DNA of 26,095 nt from a virus. The translations under genes and the position numbers were made by a program. Shown in pieces: positions 15,867 to 22,214 of the stretch; the first letter of the stretch is position 1, and every line of letters begins with the position of its first letter. Below the pieces are notes generated by a model. It was given only the letters and a program-made list of their open reading frames with translations. It was not told the origin of the DNA and made no database searches. The stretch is from IMG/VR virus record IMGVR_UViG_3300009441_000036, positions 1 through 26,095 of that record; one strand, 5' to 3'.

Positions 15867-16008
15867 AATACATTGCACCGATTGTCAATCACAGTGCATG
15901 GTTGTACATGAAATGGACTCACACCAATATGGTATCGACCATTGCCCATTTTGTGGAGCTGATATGGATTTAGATTTATTAGAAGAGTTGGAAGACGACG
16001 ACGATTAG
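15856..16008 (+). CDS. 50-aa zinc-ribbon protein with TTG start
   Basis: This small gene starts with TTG and has a strong AGGAGA ribosome site five bases upstream, inside the end of the previous gene. The product begins MKIRIHCTDCQSQ and contains HCPFCGADM, giving a CxxC...CxxC pair spaced like a zinc ribbon, followed by an acidic tail (LLEELEDDDD). The overlap and ribosome site make it very likely real. Such micro zinc ribbons may bind RNA polymerase or other proteins, but no function can be assigned here. Confidence 0.75.
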   Translation: MKIRIHCTDCQSQCMVVHEMDSHQYGIDHCPFCGADMDLDLLEELEDDDD

Positions 16009-16013
16009 GTGAT

Positions 16014-16328
16014 ATGAATATATTATGTAATAATGTGAAACTAAGAGATAAAGCAATTGAGTTTGCAAAGATGTTAGATATCCAAGATTCTAAGGTTACA
16101 TTGAACATATTCAGATTACCACACCCCGACAAAAGACAGGGGTTCTTGGATTATCCATCCAAACATAGAGTATACACATACATGGAAATGTTCGTCAAGT
16201 ATAATGACGAAAGGTACATAACATTGGCCCATGAAATGGTACACGTGAGACAAGCAATAACAGATGGTATAATAGACGAAAATGAGGCAGAAACATTGGC
16301 CTATAGAATGAACGATTTGCCTGAATAA
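16014..16328 (+). CDS. HExxH zincin-like protein
   Basis: The 104-aa protein contains LAHEMVHVRQ (His73, Glu74, His77) followed 14-16 residues later by an ENEAETLAY helix whose Glu91 or Glu93 could be the third ligand. This HExxH plus downstream Glu layout is that of small metallopeptidase-like domains. The chain is short and the rest of the fold is not recognisable, so proteolytic activity is unproven. A GGTGAT ribosome-like site lies a few bases before the ATG. It ends just before an early-type promoter. Confidence 0.7.
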   Translation: MNILCNNVKLRDKAIEFAKMLDIQDSKVTLNIFRLPHPDKRQGFLDYPSKHRVYTYMEMFVKYNDERYITLAHEMVHVRQAITDGIIDENEAETLAYRMNDLPE

Positions 16329-16331
16329 GCC

Positions 16332-16361
16332 TTGACAATGCCCCTCAGCTAATGAGATAAT
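16332..16361 (+). promoter_or_regulatory. Sigma70-type promoter (TTGACA / GATAAT)
   Basis: A perfect TTGACA (16332-16337) is followed after 18 bases by GATAAT (16356-16361). The predicted start near 16368 leaves a leader with an AAGGA ribosome site before the ATG at 16395. Short inverted repeats around the -10 (CTCAG...CTGAG) are too weak to interpret. Confidence 0.6.
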
Positions 16362-16394
16362 ACTACTTCACTGAGAGAAGAAAGGAACAAAGAA

Positions 16395-16568
16395 ATGTCA
16401 AAACAACTACCCGAGAACTGGACAGACAAAGAGTTTCTAGAAGACGCTACATGGTTGACCCCACATGAACGTATCGAACAGGAAGAGTACGATGCACTTA
16501 AGATAGACAAGGATGCACCCATTGATATCGTTCTTTACCCTAACACTATGACATGGACGGTGGAATAA
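16395..16568 (+). CDS. Small hypothetical acidic protein (57 aa)
   Basis: This 57-aa protein starts MSKQLPENWTDKEFLEDATW and has an AAGGA ribosome site eight bases upstream. It is acidic, predicted helical, and ends TMTWTVE. It lies directly behind a sigma70-type promoter and is coupled by TAATG to the next small gene, both of which support it being expressed, probably early. No family recognised. Small early phage proteins often target host enzymes, but nothing in the sequence shows a target. Confidence 0.65.
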   Translation: MSKQLPENWTDKEFLEDATWLTPHERIEQEEYDALKIDKDAPIDIVLYPNTMTWTVE

Positions 16569-16735
16569 TGACTTTCTATTATCGTATACATTGCATTCAC
16601 ACTAATCGTCCACTATGTTCAAAGGTCTTCACTACAGAGATGGCTGCACATGAGTATGCAGAGAAAGTACACATTCGGATTGCATTAAACCGTTCTATGA
16701 TGGAAACAGATGAAGCTGTGGTCGTGCGATATTGA
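16568..16735 (+). CDS. Small hypothetical protein (55 aa)
   Basis: I chose the ATG at 16568 (TAATG overlap) over the ATG at 16553, which would overlap the neighbour. The 55-aa product begins MTFYYRIHCIHTNRPLCSK, with a helix around residues 24-40 and a final VVVRY strand, so a small alpha/beta fold is likely. It has two cysteines but no CxxC. It forms a two-gene unit with the upstream gene. Confidence 0.6.
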   Translation: MTFYYRIHCIHTNRPLCSKVFTTEMAAHEYAEKVHIRIALNRSMMETDEAVVVRY

Positions 16736-16743
16736 TAAAGGCC

Positions 16744-16773
16744 TTGACAGCATGGCCTATTTAATGGTATACT
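16744..16773 (+). promoter_or_regulatory. Sigma70-type promoter with extended -10
   Basis: TTGACA (16744-16749) and TGGTATACT, whose -10 box is TATACT (16768-16773), are separated by 18 bases. The -35 box sits in the loop of a 5-bp AGGCC/GGCCT repeat. The predicted transcription start falls on or next to the ATG at 16780, giving either a leaderless mRNA or a 27-base leader if translation starts at 16807. Confidence 0.65.
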
Positions 16774-16779
16774 ATACGT

Positions 16780-17289
16780 ATGGAAAATAAAGAAGAAAAG
16801 AAAGTAATGAGAATATTCGTCGATATGGACGGAGTACTTGCCGACTTCAACACTGGAGTTGAGGCATTAACAGGGACACCGTTCCCTAATACCGACCAAG
16901 GTCATAACGATTATGACGACAGGAAGGAAGAATTAACGAACAAGAGATTGTTCAGAATGTTACCACCTATGCCCGACATGTGGGATTTAGTTGGTTACAT
17001 TAGACACACTAACCTACCGTGGGAAATACTCACTGCAGCTGGTGTTGTCAACAGAGAGTTAGTAGTTTGGGACAAACAAGAATGGATTAAGGAACATGTG
17101 AGTCCTACTGTTGTTGTTACATGTACCATGACAGGAAGTCAGAAAGGAATGTTTGCAATAGAGGGAAGTGTCTTGATTGATGATAGACAAAAGAACCTTG
17201 ATGCATGGATAGAACATGGGGGCATCGGTATTTTACATACTAGTGCGGAAGATACAATCAACCAATTAAAAGCATTGAGAAATGGATAA
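16780..17289 (+). CDS. HAD-family 5'(3')-deoxyribonucleotidase-like phosphatase
   Basis: The 169-aa protein has the haloacid dehalogenase motifs: VDMDGVLADF with nucleophile Asp15 and Asp17, ILTAAG (motif II Thr), a Lys around 122, and SVLIDDRQKNL with Asp134/Asp135. The size and motif spacing resemble small 5'-nucleotidases that dephosphorylate (deoxy)nucleoside monophosphates, which fits nucleotide recycling near the nrd genes. Translation may start at 16780 or, with MRIFVDMDG as N-terminus, at 16807. The stop abuts tRNA-Arg. Confidence 0.82.
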   Translation: MENKEEKKVMRIFVDMDGVLADFNTGVEALTGTPFPNTDQGHNDYDDRKEELTNKRLFRMLPPMPDMWDLVGYIRHTNLPWEILTAAGVVNRELVVWDKQEWIKEHVSPTVVVTCTMTGSQKGMFAIEGSVLIDDRQKNLDAWIEHGGIGILHTSAEDTINQLKALRNG

Positions 17290-17366
17290 CGAATTGTAGC
17301 TCAACTGGATAGAGCAACTGCCTTCTAAGCAGTAGGTTAGAGGTTCAAGTCCTCTCAGTTCGACCA
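17290..17366 (+). tRNA. tRNA-Arg (anticodon TCT), CCA encoded
   Basis: The acceptor stem pairs CGAATTG with CAGTTCG (one G-T pair). The D arm is GCTCAACTGGATAGAGC. The anticodon stem ACTGC/GCAGT closes the loop CTTCTAA with anticodon TCT. The T arm contains GGTTCAAGTCC, and ACCA is encoded at the 3' end. It reads AGA, the dominant Arg codon of these genes. Confidence 0.95.
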
Positions 17367-17378
17367 CCTCAGCAAACA

Positions 17379-17410
17379 CTAAATAAGAGTAAGGTATAAT
17401 CCTTACTCTT
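17379..17410 (+). promoter_or_regulatory. Late box followed by a hairpin with a TATAAT loop
   Basis: CTAAATA (17379-17385) runs into a perfect 10-bp inverted repeat, AAGAGTAAGG (17385-17394) and CCTTACTCTT (17401-17410), whose entire six-base loop is TATAAT. No good -35 box lies upstream of that TATAAT, so the late box may be the working promoter. The hairpin could also act as a weak terminator or processing signal after tRNA-Arg. The next ATG is at 17422. Confidence 0.6.
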
Positions 17411-17421
17411 TGGTATATATT

Positions 17422-18021
17422 ATGAATAAAGAAATTATTGATTTAGGTGAACACGTTCTCTTACACAAGGGATTTTGTGACGATGCGTTTATTGAAGGTG
17501 TCATGGAAATCTACAAAAAGTGTGAAGACCGTGGATTAACATCCCCACGTCGAGATTACGATACATCTAAAATCACAAGCAAATCTGATGACGCAATCGG
17601 TGTCACTTCAGTACCCGCCTCATTCTTTGGTGGTCAAATAGGTCATCTTCTCGATATCATTGAGGGTGAAGATGGAGTTCTAGATAATTTCTTTGCAAAG
17701 TACCCAGTCGAAGACAACTACAGAGGTCTTATGGTGAGTGGTGCAAAGATTCAGAAGACACTACCACAACAAGGATATCACGTATGGCATTGTGAACATA
17801 CCAACTGTCCTACATCAAACAAATCACTACTTGCATGGGCAATCTTCCTCAACGATGTTGAAGAGGGCGGTGAGTTAGAATTCTTATACCAATCATTACG
17901 AGTTAAACCAAAACGTGGAGACTTAGTTGTCTGGCCTGCTGGTTTCACTCATCTCCACAGAGGTAACCCACCTTTGAAAGGAGAGAAATACATTATAACA
18001 GGGTGGATAGATTATGCTTAG
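17422..18021 (+). CDS. 2OG-Fe(II) oxygenase-like protein (prolyl-4-hydroxylase type core)
   Basis: The 199-aa protein has a double-stranded beta-helix core: YHVWHCEH with His123 and Glu125, a DVEEGGELEFLYQSLRVKPK section, GDLVVWPAGFTHLHRG with distal His177, and GEKYIITGWI with Lys189 as the likely 2-oxoglutarate anchor. The first pair is HxE rather than the usual HxD, which some active members tolerate. The motif GGELEF and the Lys anchor resemble prolyl-4-hydroxylase-type domains. It begins the long oxygenase/membrane-protein operon and overlaps the next gene by eight bases. Substrate unknown. Confidence 0.85.
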   Translation: MNKEIIDLGEHVLLHKGFCDDAFIEGVMEIYKKCEDRGLTSPRRDYDTSKITSKSDDAIGVTSVPASFFGGQIGHLLDIIEGEDGVLDNFFAKYPVEDNYRGLMVSGAKIQKTLPQQGYHVWHCEHTNCPTSNKSLLAWAIFLNDVEEGGELEFLYQSLRVKPKRGDLVVWPAGFTHLHRGNPPLKGEKYIITGWIDYA

Positions 18022-18271
18022 CAGAATTAAATTCTTCTTCAAGAAGTATCTTTGGAGAATATGGGAATGGATTAAACATCTGTTCAAATCAGAATATGAG
18101 ATTACAATATACAGACAAGCTGAAAGTGGCAACATGTACAAGTCTCAATATGTATCAAGAAATATCTTGGTCAATAAACAAACTAGACTACAGTTCAAAG
18201 ACCATGATACTGGAAAGATGGTAGACATACAGTCAGCCAAGGGTCTAGAATTTAAAATAGTGGAGAAATAG
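18014..18271 (+). CDS. Small protein with aromatic, cationic amphipathic N-terminus
   Basis: The 85-aa product starts MLSRIKFFFKKYLWRIWEWI, a run of aromatic and basic residues likely to form a membrane-surface helix, followed by a soluble beta-rich part (YEITIYRQAES, TRLQFKDHDTGKMV). It overlaps the oxygenase-like gene by eight bases and ends one base before the spanin-like pair. No signal peptidase site and no full membrane span. It might associate with the inner membrane; function unknown. Confidence 0.65.
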   Translation: MLSRIKFFFKKYLWRIWEWIKHLFKSEYEITIYRQAESGNMYKSQYVSRNILVNKQTRLQFKDHDTGKMVDIQSAKGLEFKIVEK

Positions 18272-18272
18272 T

Positions 18273-18656
18273 ATGCAAAACTTACTAATTGGTCTTCTCG
18301 TCGCTTCTTGCTTCTTTGGTTATACAATGTATAGTCAGAATCAAGTGTTATCTGCAAATGTAGTTAAATTAGAAGCAGCGGTAGAGGAACAGAAACGAAC
18401 CATTTCAGCAATGAAAGAAGCCTTTGAAAAACAAGGTAAAGCATTGCAAAACATGAGTCGTAAGAATGCTTCCATCGAAGCAGAAAAGGCGGAGTATCTA
18501 CAGATATTCCAAAGACATAATCTATCTGCTCTTGCAGTTGCAAAGCCAGGCATCATGTCAGGCAAAGTCAACAGAGCAACAGTCAGAGTATTTGAGGGTA
18601 TAGAAGATGACACTAAGAACATTAGCAATCTTGACACTAGCACTAACAACGACTAG
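18273..18656 (+). CDS. Candidate inner-membrane spanin (i-spanin, Rz-like)
   Basis: The 127-aa protein has an N-terminal membrane anchor (LLIGLLVASCFFGYTMY) and then a long coiled coil (VVKLEAAVEEQKRTISAMKE) expected in the periplasm. Its 3' end overlaps the start of a lipoprotein gene by 50 bases in another frame. That membrane-anchored coiled coil plus overlapping outer-membrane lipoprotein layout is the hallmark of Rz/Rz1 spanin pairs, which fuse inner and outer membranes at lysis. Spanins are too divergent for sequence proof, so the call rests on layout and topology. Confidence 0.65.
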   Translation: MQNLLIGLLVASCFFGYTMYSQNQVLSANVVKLEAAVEEQKRTISAMKEAFEKQGKALQNMSRKNASIEAEKAEYLQIFQRHNLSALAVAKPGIMSGKVNRATVRVFEGIEDDTKNISNLDTSTNND

Positions 18657-19164
18657 TTGTAGTATATTCAGTGGATTTGGTAGTAAACCAATTGAGGTGA
18701 TATCTACACCTATCGAAATAGAAATCATGCAACCAGTATTACCTAGACCATTAGACTTAACTGCTCCTAATTGGTTCGTAGTATCAGAGGCTGCAGTAGA
18801 CAACCTATGTGTTAGAACCCTATCATATGACCCTAAGAAGTTTGAAGAGAAAGACGGTATTAAGATAGAGAAACTAAAACGTCCTAAGAACTGTGCATTG
18901 ACAGACAGAGACAATCCCGAGTGGCCAGTAGGATACTCACACCTTGACCTATTCATGGATGAAATGAAAGAGCGTAACGGTGGTGAGATTGTATTCGTTG
19001 CAACTACGATAGGTGACTATGAAGTCATGAGTGGTAACATGCAAGAAATCAAAAGATACATCAAGCAGTTAGGTGAGGTAGTGGTTTACTACAGAGAAGT
19101 AACAATCAAAAAACCAACTGGTGACGAGAAGGGTGCTGGAGTAGCAATTAAAACAAATGACTAA
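18607..19164 (+). CDS. Lipoprotein, candidate outer-membrane spanin (o-spanin)
   Basis: The 185-aa protein begins with a lipoprotein signal (LAILTLALTTTSC, Cys18) and a Pro-containing stretch (MQPVLPRPLDL), then a globular domain with APNWFVVSEAAVDNLC and a long conserved-looking GDYEVMSGNMQEIKRYIKQL section. Similar lipoproteins with an NWFVV segment and an EIKRYI helix are common in marine T4-like phages. It is longer than a classical Rz1, so it may be an enlarged o-spanin or another lysis lipoprotein. The lipobox has Thr at -3, which is unusual. It overlaps the i-spanin candidate and the next small membrane protein. Confidence 0.65.
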   Translation: MTLRTLAILTLALTTTSCSIFSGFGSKPIEVISTPIEIEIMQPVLPRPLDLTAPNWFVVSEAAVDNLCVRTLSYDPKKFEEKDGIKIEKLKRPKNCALTDRDNPEWPVGYSHLDLFMDEMKERNGGEIVFVATTIGDYEVMSGNMQEIKRYIKQLGEVVVYYREVTIKKPTGDEKGAGVAIKTND

Positions 19165-19330
19165 ATTAATATTTGGAATCTTTGGACTACTCATAGTCCT
19201 ACAAGCATTAACAGGATGGGATTTCTTATCTTTATTCCTAGTAGAAGTAAGCACACCAATAGGGTTCCTTGCATTCATAGGGTTGATACTACTGTATGGA
19301 TATGAAGTAGAGACAGAAACGAAAGAGTAA
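19157..19330 (+). CDS. 57-aa two-span membrane protein, holin candidate
   Basis: The gene starts at an ATG overlapping the lipoprotein stop. The 57-aa product has two hydrophobic segments, residues about 4-20 (IFGIFGLLIVLQAL) and 34-48 (IGFLAFIGLILLYG), joined by a short loop and ending in an acidic tail. Two spans, very small size and position right after the spanin-like pair make it a candidate class II holin or antiholin. No endolysin gene is visible in this window. The function is inferred from layout only. Confidence 0.65.
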   Translation: MTKLIFGIFGLLIVLQALTGWDFLSLFLVEVSTPIGFLAFIGLILLYGYEVETETKE

Positions 19331-19343
19331 GGACTTTTATATT

Positions 19344-19571
19344 ATGAAATGGTTAAATAAATTTGTAGACTGGCTAGCAAAAGAAGAAGACATACCCAAA
19401 GAAGCAGAAATCATCGACGTAATGAAAGATGATGTTGACCCCAATGCCATAACAATTGAGAATGCATACAAGACTCGTTGGATTTGGTATCACACTATTC
19501 TTGCAATAGGTATTTTTCTTACTAACATTTTACTCATTGCAATTTTATTATTACTGGCGATTAAATTATGA
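19344..19571 (+). CDS. Small membrane protein with C-terminal span (75 aa)
   Basis: The 75-aa protein has a soluble, acidic N-terminal half and a single hydrophobic C-terminal segment from about residue 48 (WYHTILAIGIFLTNILLIAI and beyond). The TRWIWYHT motif before the span looks conserved in small proteins of marine phages from memory. It lies next to the lysis-type genes and could be a lysis regulator, but a plain membrane anchor is equally possible. Its stop overlaps the start of the next oxygenase-like gene by four bases (ATGA). Confidence 0.65.
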   Translation: MKWLNKFVDWLAKEEDIPKEAEIIDVMKDDVDPNAITIENAYKTRWIWYHTILAIGIFLTNILLIAILLLLAIKL

Positions 19572-20314
19572 AACCAAGTCAGATTAAACCAACACAGTAT
19601 TCACCTGCTCAACATAGAGTGATGAATCTGTTTCCTACACCGTTCCTTAGAGGACAGTTAGGATTCCCCGAAAACCTATTGAAGAAAGATATCGACAAAT
19701 TGATATCTTCTGTTAGTAAACGTGATGGTAAAGACAAGTTGTCAGATTACACATCATACTTTGACCAAGACATAAGAGACGCAACACACAAGTTACCATG
19801 GTTCACCGACTTTGCAAATATCATGAAAGATACTTACATAGAGTTTATCCGTACACAATTTAACAAAGACGTGAGTCATCTTAACAGGAGTGATATACAT
19901 TTCTTTGCATGGATTAACAGATACGAGAGTGAACACCAGCATGACATTCATAATCATGTTGACTCATATATCAGTGGAACCTACTATGTCAATGACACTG
20001 ATAGACCAATCAAGTTTTGGAATCCCAACATGGCAGCTCAATACGCACACAATGGTAGAGAGGACGTAGTCCAATTTGATGATTTACCCAATATGCAGTT
20101 CACAGGATGTGAAGGATTTCAATCAGACATGATGTTTGAACCATCGGCTGGTGATTTCCTACTTTGGCCGTCTTATGTAATGCACTCAGTACCACCATCG
20201 ACTAGCGCAAGCAGCTCAACACGGTATTCCATATCATTTAATCTTAAACACACTGAACCCATGAACGATACAGAACATGGTGATGCATTCAGTTATGGGA
20301 ATGTATTCAAATGA
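19568..20314 (+). CDS. 2OG-Fe(II) oxygenase-like protein (TIGR02466/2OG-FeII_Oxy_5 type)
   Basis: The 248-aa protein contains HDIHNHVDSYISGTYYVN with His130 and Asp132 as an HxD pair, a FWNPNMAAQY segment, then GDFLLWPSYVMHSVPPS with distal His206 and TRYSISFNL with Arg219. The SGTYYVN and ISFNL motifs are those of the putative 2OG-Fe(II) oxygenases of the TIGR02466 group. It is coupled to the upstream membrane protein by ATGA and overlaps the next small gene. All key positions are present, so catalysis is plausible. Substrate unknown. Confidence 0.85.
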   Translation: MKPSQIKPTQYSPAQHRVMNLFPTPFLRGQLGFPENLLKKDIDKLISSVSKRDGKDKLSDYTSYFDQDIRDATHKLPWFTDFANIMKDTYIEFIRTQFNKDVSHLNRSDIHFFAWINRYESEHQHDIHNHVDSYISGTYYVNDTDRPIKFWNPNMAAQYAHNGREDVVQFDDLPNMQFTGCEGFQSDMMFEPSAGDFLLWPSYVMHSVPPSTSASSSTRYSISFNLKHTEPMNDTEHGDAFSYGNVFK

Positions 20315-20490
20315 TAGCAATATTGTATGAGTGGTGGCAGATATGGAAGCATGCTCTAGGTGCATTTGACGAAGAGGATGGTTATAATCCACAACACGAA
20401 AACAAGATAGCATTGATAAGAACTTTAATCGTAGGCATTAACGTCCTAGTCGGTATTCTTATCTCTATCAATATATTAAGGGACTGGTAA
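20311..20490 (+). CDS. 59-aa single-span membrane protein
   Basis: The gene starts in an ATGA overlap with the upstream oxygenase-like gene and ends in a TAATG overlap with the next. The 59-aa product begins MIAILYEWWQIWKHALGAFD, is acidic in the middle, and has a C-terminal hydrophobic segment (LIVGINVLVGILISINIL). It is the third small membrane protein in this stretch. Position between two oxygenase-like genes suggests co-expression, not function. Confidence 0.65.
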   Translation: MIAILYEWWQIWKHALGAFDEEDGYNPQHENKIALIRTLIVGINVLVGILISINILRDW

Positions 20491-21194
20491 TGAACAAAAC
20501 ATACGCGATTGATAAACTATATGCAATCAATCCAAAACTAGAACACACATACGAGAACAATGTTCTCACTATCCACAACTTCTTCGAGAATCCCGAGGAC
20601 GTGTATGAGCATATCACCAGTAGACAGTATCCTATGTGGAAATACTCTACAGAACGTGACTCACCTAATGGAATTGTATACAACGATTGCCGTATCACAG
20701 ACAAGATAGGACATCCTACTAGGGTTGGTGTCAATGAAAATGAGCGAATACTAGACCTTTGCAGACGATACTGGTGGAAAGGTGACTATGACTATCAACA
20801 GATACATGAGTTCAACTGTTTCCAAACCATATCAGAGTTTGACCCAAAGATGCAACACTATCCACACATTGATAGTGCATTCATCACACCCGACGACAAG
20901 TCTACATTGAACATGTTAGTATACATGGACAAGGAAGAGAGTGGTGGAACTGCTGTATATAAGGGTGAGTGGATAACCAACATGGAACATATGGGTGTAC
21001 TATACGAGGTGGAGAAAGACTTCGAAATTGACTATATAATACCAGCAAAGTTCAATGAGTGTGTCATCTTTACAGGTAACAAACTACATGGTGCATGGAT
21101 AGACGACTACAATAAATATTGTGAAGACAAGTGGAGATACTCATACGTGAGATTCTTCCATCCTAGAGAAAGAGGCAACAATGCCAATTCGTAA
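20490..21194 (+). CDS. 2OG-Fe(II) oxygenase-like protein
   Basis: The 234-aa protein has the core motifs HYPHIDSAF (His126, Asp128), LNMLVYMDKEESGGTAVYKG, and ECVIFTGNKLHGAWIDD with distal His200, followed by WRYSYVRFFHP where Arg216 or Arg221 could bind 2-oxoglutarate. The arrangement resembles DUF6445-type proteins. It starts in a TAATG overlap and overlaps the next oxygenase-like gene by 14 bases, so two putative oxygenases are translated back to back. Substrate unknown. Confidence 0.8.
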   Translation: MNKTYAIDKLYAINPKLEHTYENNVLTIHNFFENPEDVYEHITSRQYPMWKYSTERDSPNGIVYNDCRITDKIGHPTRVGVNENERILDLCRRYWWKGDYDYQQIHEFNCFQTISEFDPKMQHYPHIDSAFITPDDKSTLNMLVYMDKEESGGTAVYKGEWITNMEHMGVLYEVEKDFEIDYIIPAKFNECVIFTGNKLHGAWIDDYNKYCEDKWRYSYVRFFHPRERGNNANS

Positions 21195-21825
21195 GTTAGC
21201 AGTTCCGAGTCAACTAGCCAAGGACTTCGAAGAAGAGAGAGATAAAAGTACAGATATGCTACTGGTTGCAGATAGCGTATTGACTAAAGATACATGTGAT
21301 GTTATAATAGGTATTATGGATACAATACCCGAATCGGTAGTGTATCAGAAAGACAATGGTGAAATCTGTTCAGAGGTCAAGAGTGACATGGACAGGAGTT
21401 GGAAATACACACATCCACATACTAACCATAACGTTGTTGTATTAGAGCCAGGCACTCAACCGTTTGAACAAGTATTGGATTTGATAGAACCGTATCTTCC
21501 CAAGTCACGAGACTTCGGAGAGATAACCTATTGCAATATCATGAGATATCCATATGACTCTATGTTCCAATGGCACAAAGACGAAGCGGATGCTGGTGAT
21601 ACAGGAACAGCGATATTCTTATTGAATGATGAGTATCAAGGGGGTAGATTAAATGTCGAAGGACACACAATTTATCCAAGACGAGGCACTATGATTGCTT
21701 TCAACAATTCAACAGAACGTTGGCATAGTGTAGAACCCATATTCAGTGGAGACAGATATGTCTTTGCAATATGGTTTAAAAGGGTAGACGACGAGAAGGA
21801 TGAGACCCATGAGCAACAAGCTTAG
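21181..21825 (+). CDS. 2OG-Fe(II) oxygenase-like protein (P4H-type)
   Basis: The 214-aa protein has a textbook Fe(II)/2-oxoglutarate core: FQWHKDEAD (His132, Asp134), FLLNDEYQGGRLNVEGHTIY, RRGTMIAFNNSTERWHSVEP (distal His182) and GDRYVFAIWF (Arg192). The YQGGRL motif and Arg ten residues after the last His are typical of prolyl-4-hydroxylase-like dioxygenases, so this is the most convincing enzyme of the set. It overlaps both neighbours, by 14 bases upstream and 17 downstream. Substrate unknown. Confidence 0.9.
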   Translation: MPIRKLAVPSQLAKDFEEERDKSTDMLLVADSVLTKDTCDVIIGIMDTIPESVVYQKDNGEICSEVKSDMDRSWKYTHPHTNHNVVVLEPGTQPFEQVLDLIEPYLPKSRDFGEITYCNIMRYPYDSMFQWHKDEADAGDTGTAIFLLNDEYQGGRLNVEGHTIYPRRGTMIAFNNSTERWHSVEPIFSGDRYVFAIWFKRVDDEKDETHEQQA

Positions 21826-21985
21826 ATGTAGTGAGTGTAACAAAGAATTAGATATGACAAAAATCAAATACCACACACCCACAAATCAAAAACCAATTCA
21901 TGTCTTTTGTGATGCATATTGTAGTCACGATTGGTATGTTGTAAATAAACCAAGAACAAAGGAGAGAAATGCCGACAAAATTTAA
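21809..21985 (+). CDS. 58-aa Cys-containing zinc-finger-like protein
   Basis: I chose the ATG at 21809 because GAGAAGGA lies eight bases upstream; an in-frame ATG at 21800 is also possible. The product starts MSNKLRCSECNKELD and later has HVFCDAYCSHDWYVV, giving CxxC and CxxxC pairs about 25 residues apart, which suggests one zinc site. The C-terminus is basic. It overlaps both neighbours. Function unknown; small zinc fingers of this type may bind nucleic acid or proteins. Confidence 0.7.
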   Translation: MSNKLRCSECNKELDMTKIKYHTPTNQKPIHVFCDAYCSHDWYVVNKPRTKERNADKI

Positions 21986-22214
21986 ACCAACCACGAGTGT
22001 CAAAGCTAGAGGTGCAACAATGTCAACAGTAACACATTACTATATGAAGAGTACGCCTCTGAAAGAGCTGATTGAGGAATATAACAAAATCTTAAACACG
22101 AAGGGCAAAGGTAAATTGAGGCAGAAAATCTCAAATGAGTTTGCAAGAAGAAGAAAGATAGGTATACCATATGCACATTTTGTTGAACCGAGTACAGAAG
22201 TAGATGCGAGTTAG
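21969..22214 (+). CDS. Conserved small marine T4-like phage protein (81 aa)
   Basis: A strong ribosome site (AAGGAGAG) precedes the ATG. The 81-aa product begins MPTKFKPTTSVKARG and contains THYYMKSTPLKELIEEYNK and KGKLRQKISNEFARR. From memory this pattern (an HYYxKxTPxxEL helix followed by a basic KxKQKxxNELxRR helix) is a conserved hypothetical protein in T4-like cyanophages. It is basic and could contact nucleic acid, but nothing proves this. It overlaps both neighbours by 17 and 11 bases. Confidence 0.75.
   Translation: MPTKFKPTTSVKARGATMSTVTHYYMKSTPLKELIEEYNKILNTKGKGKLRQKISNEFARRRKIGIPYAHFVEPSTEVDAS

Noticed and set aside
16344-16375. CTCAG...CTGAG inverted repeat around the 16356 -10 box
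   Set aside because: Only five pairs with a loop of more than 20 bases; too weak to count with the other promoter hairpins.
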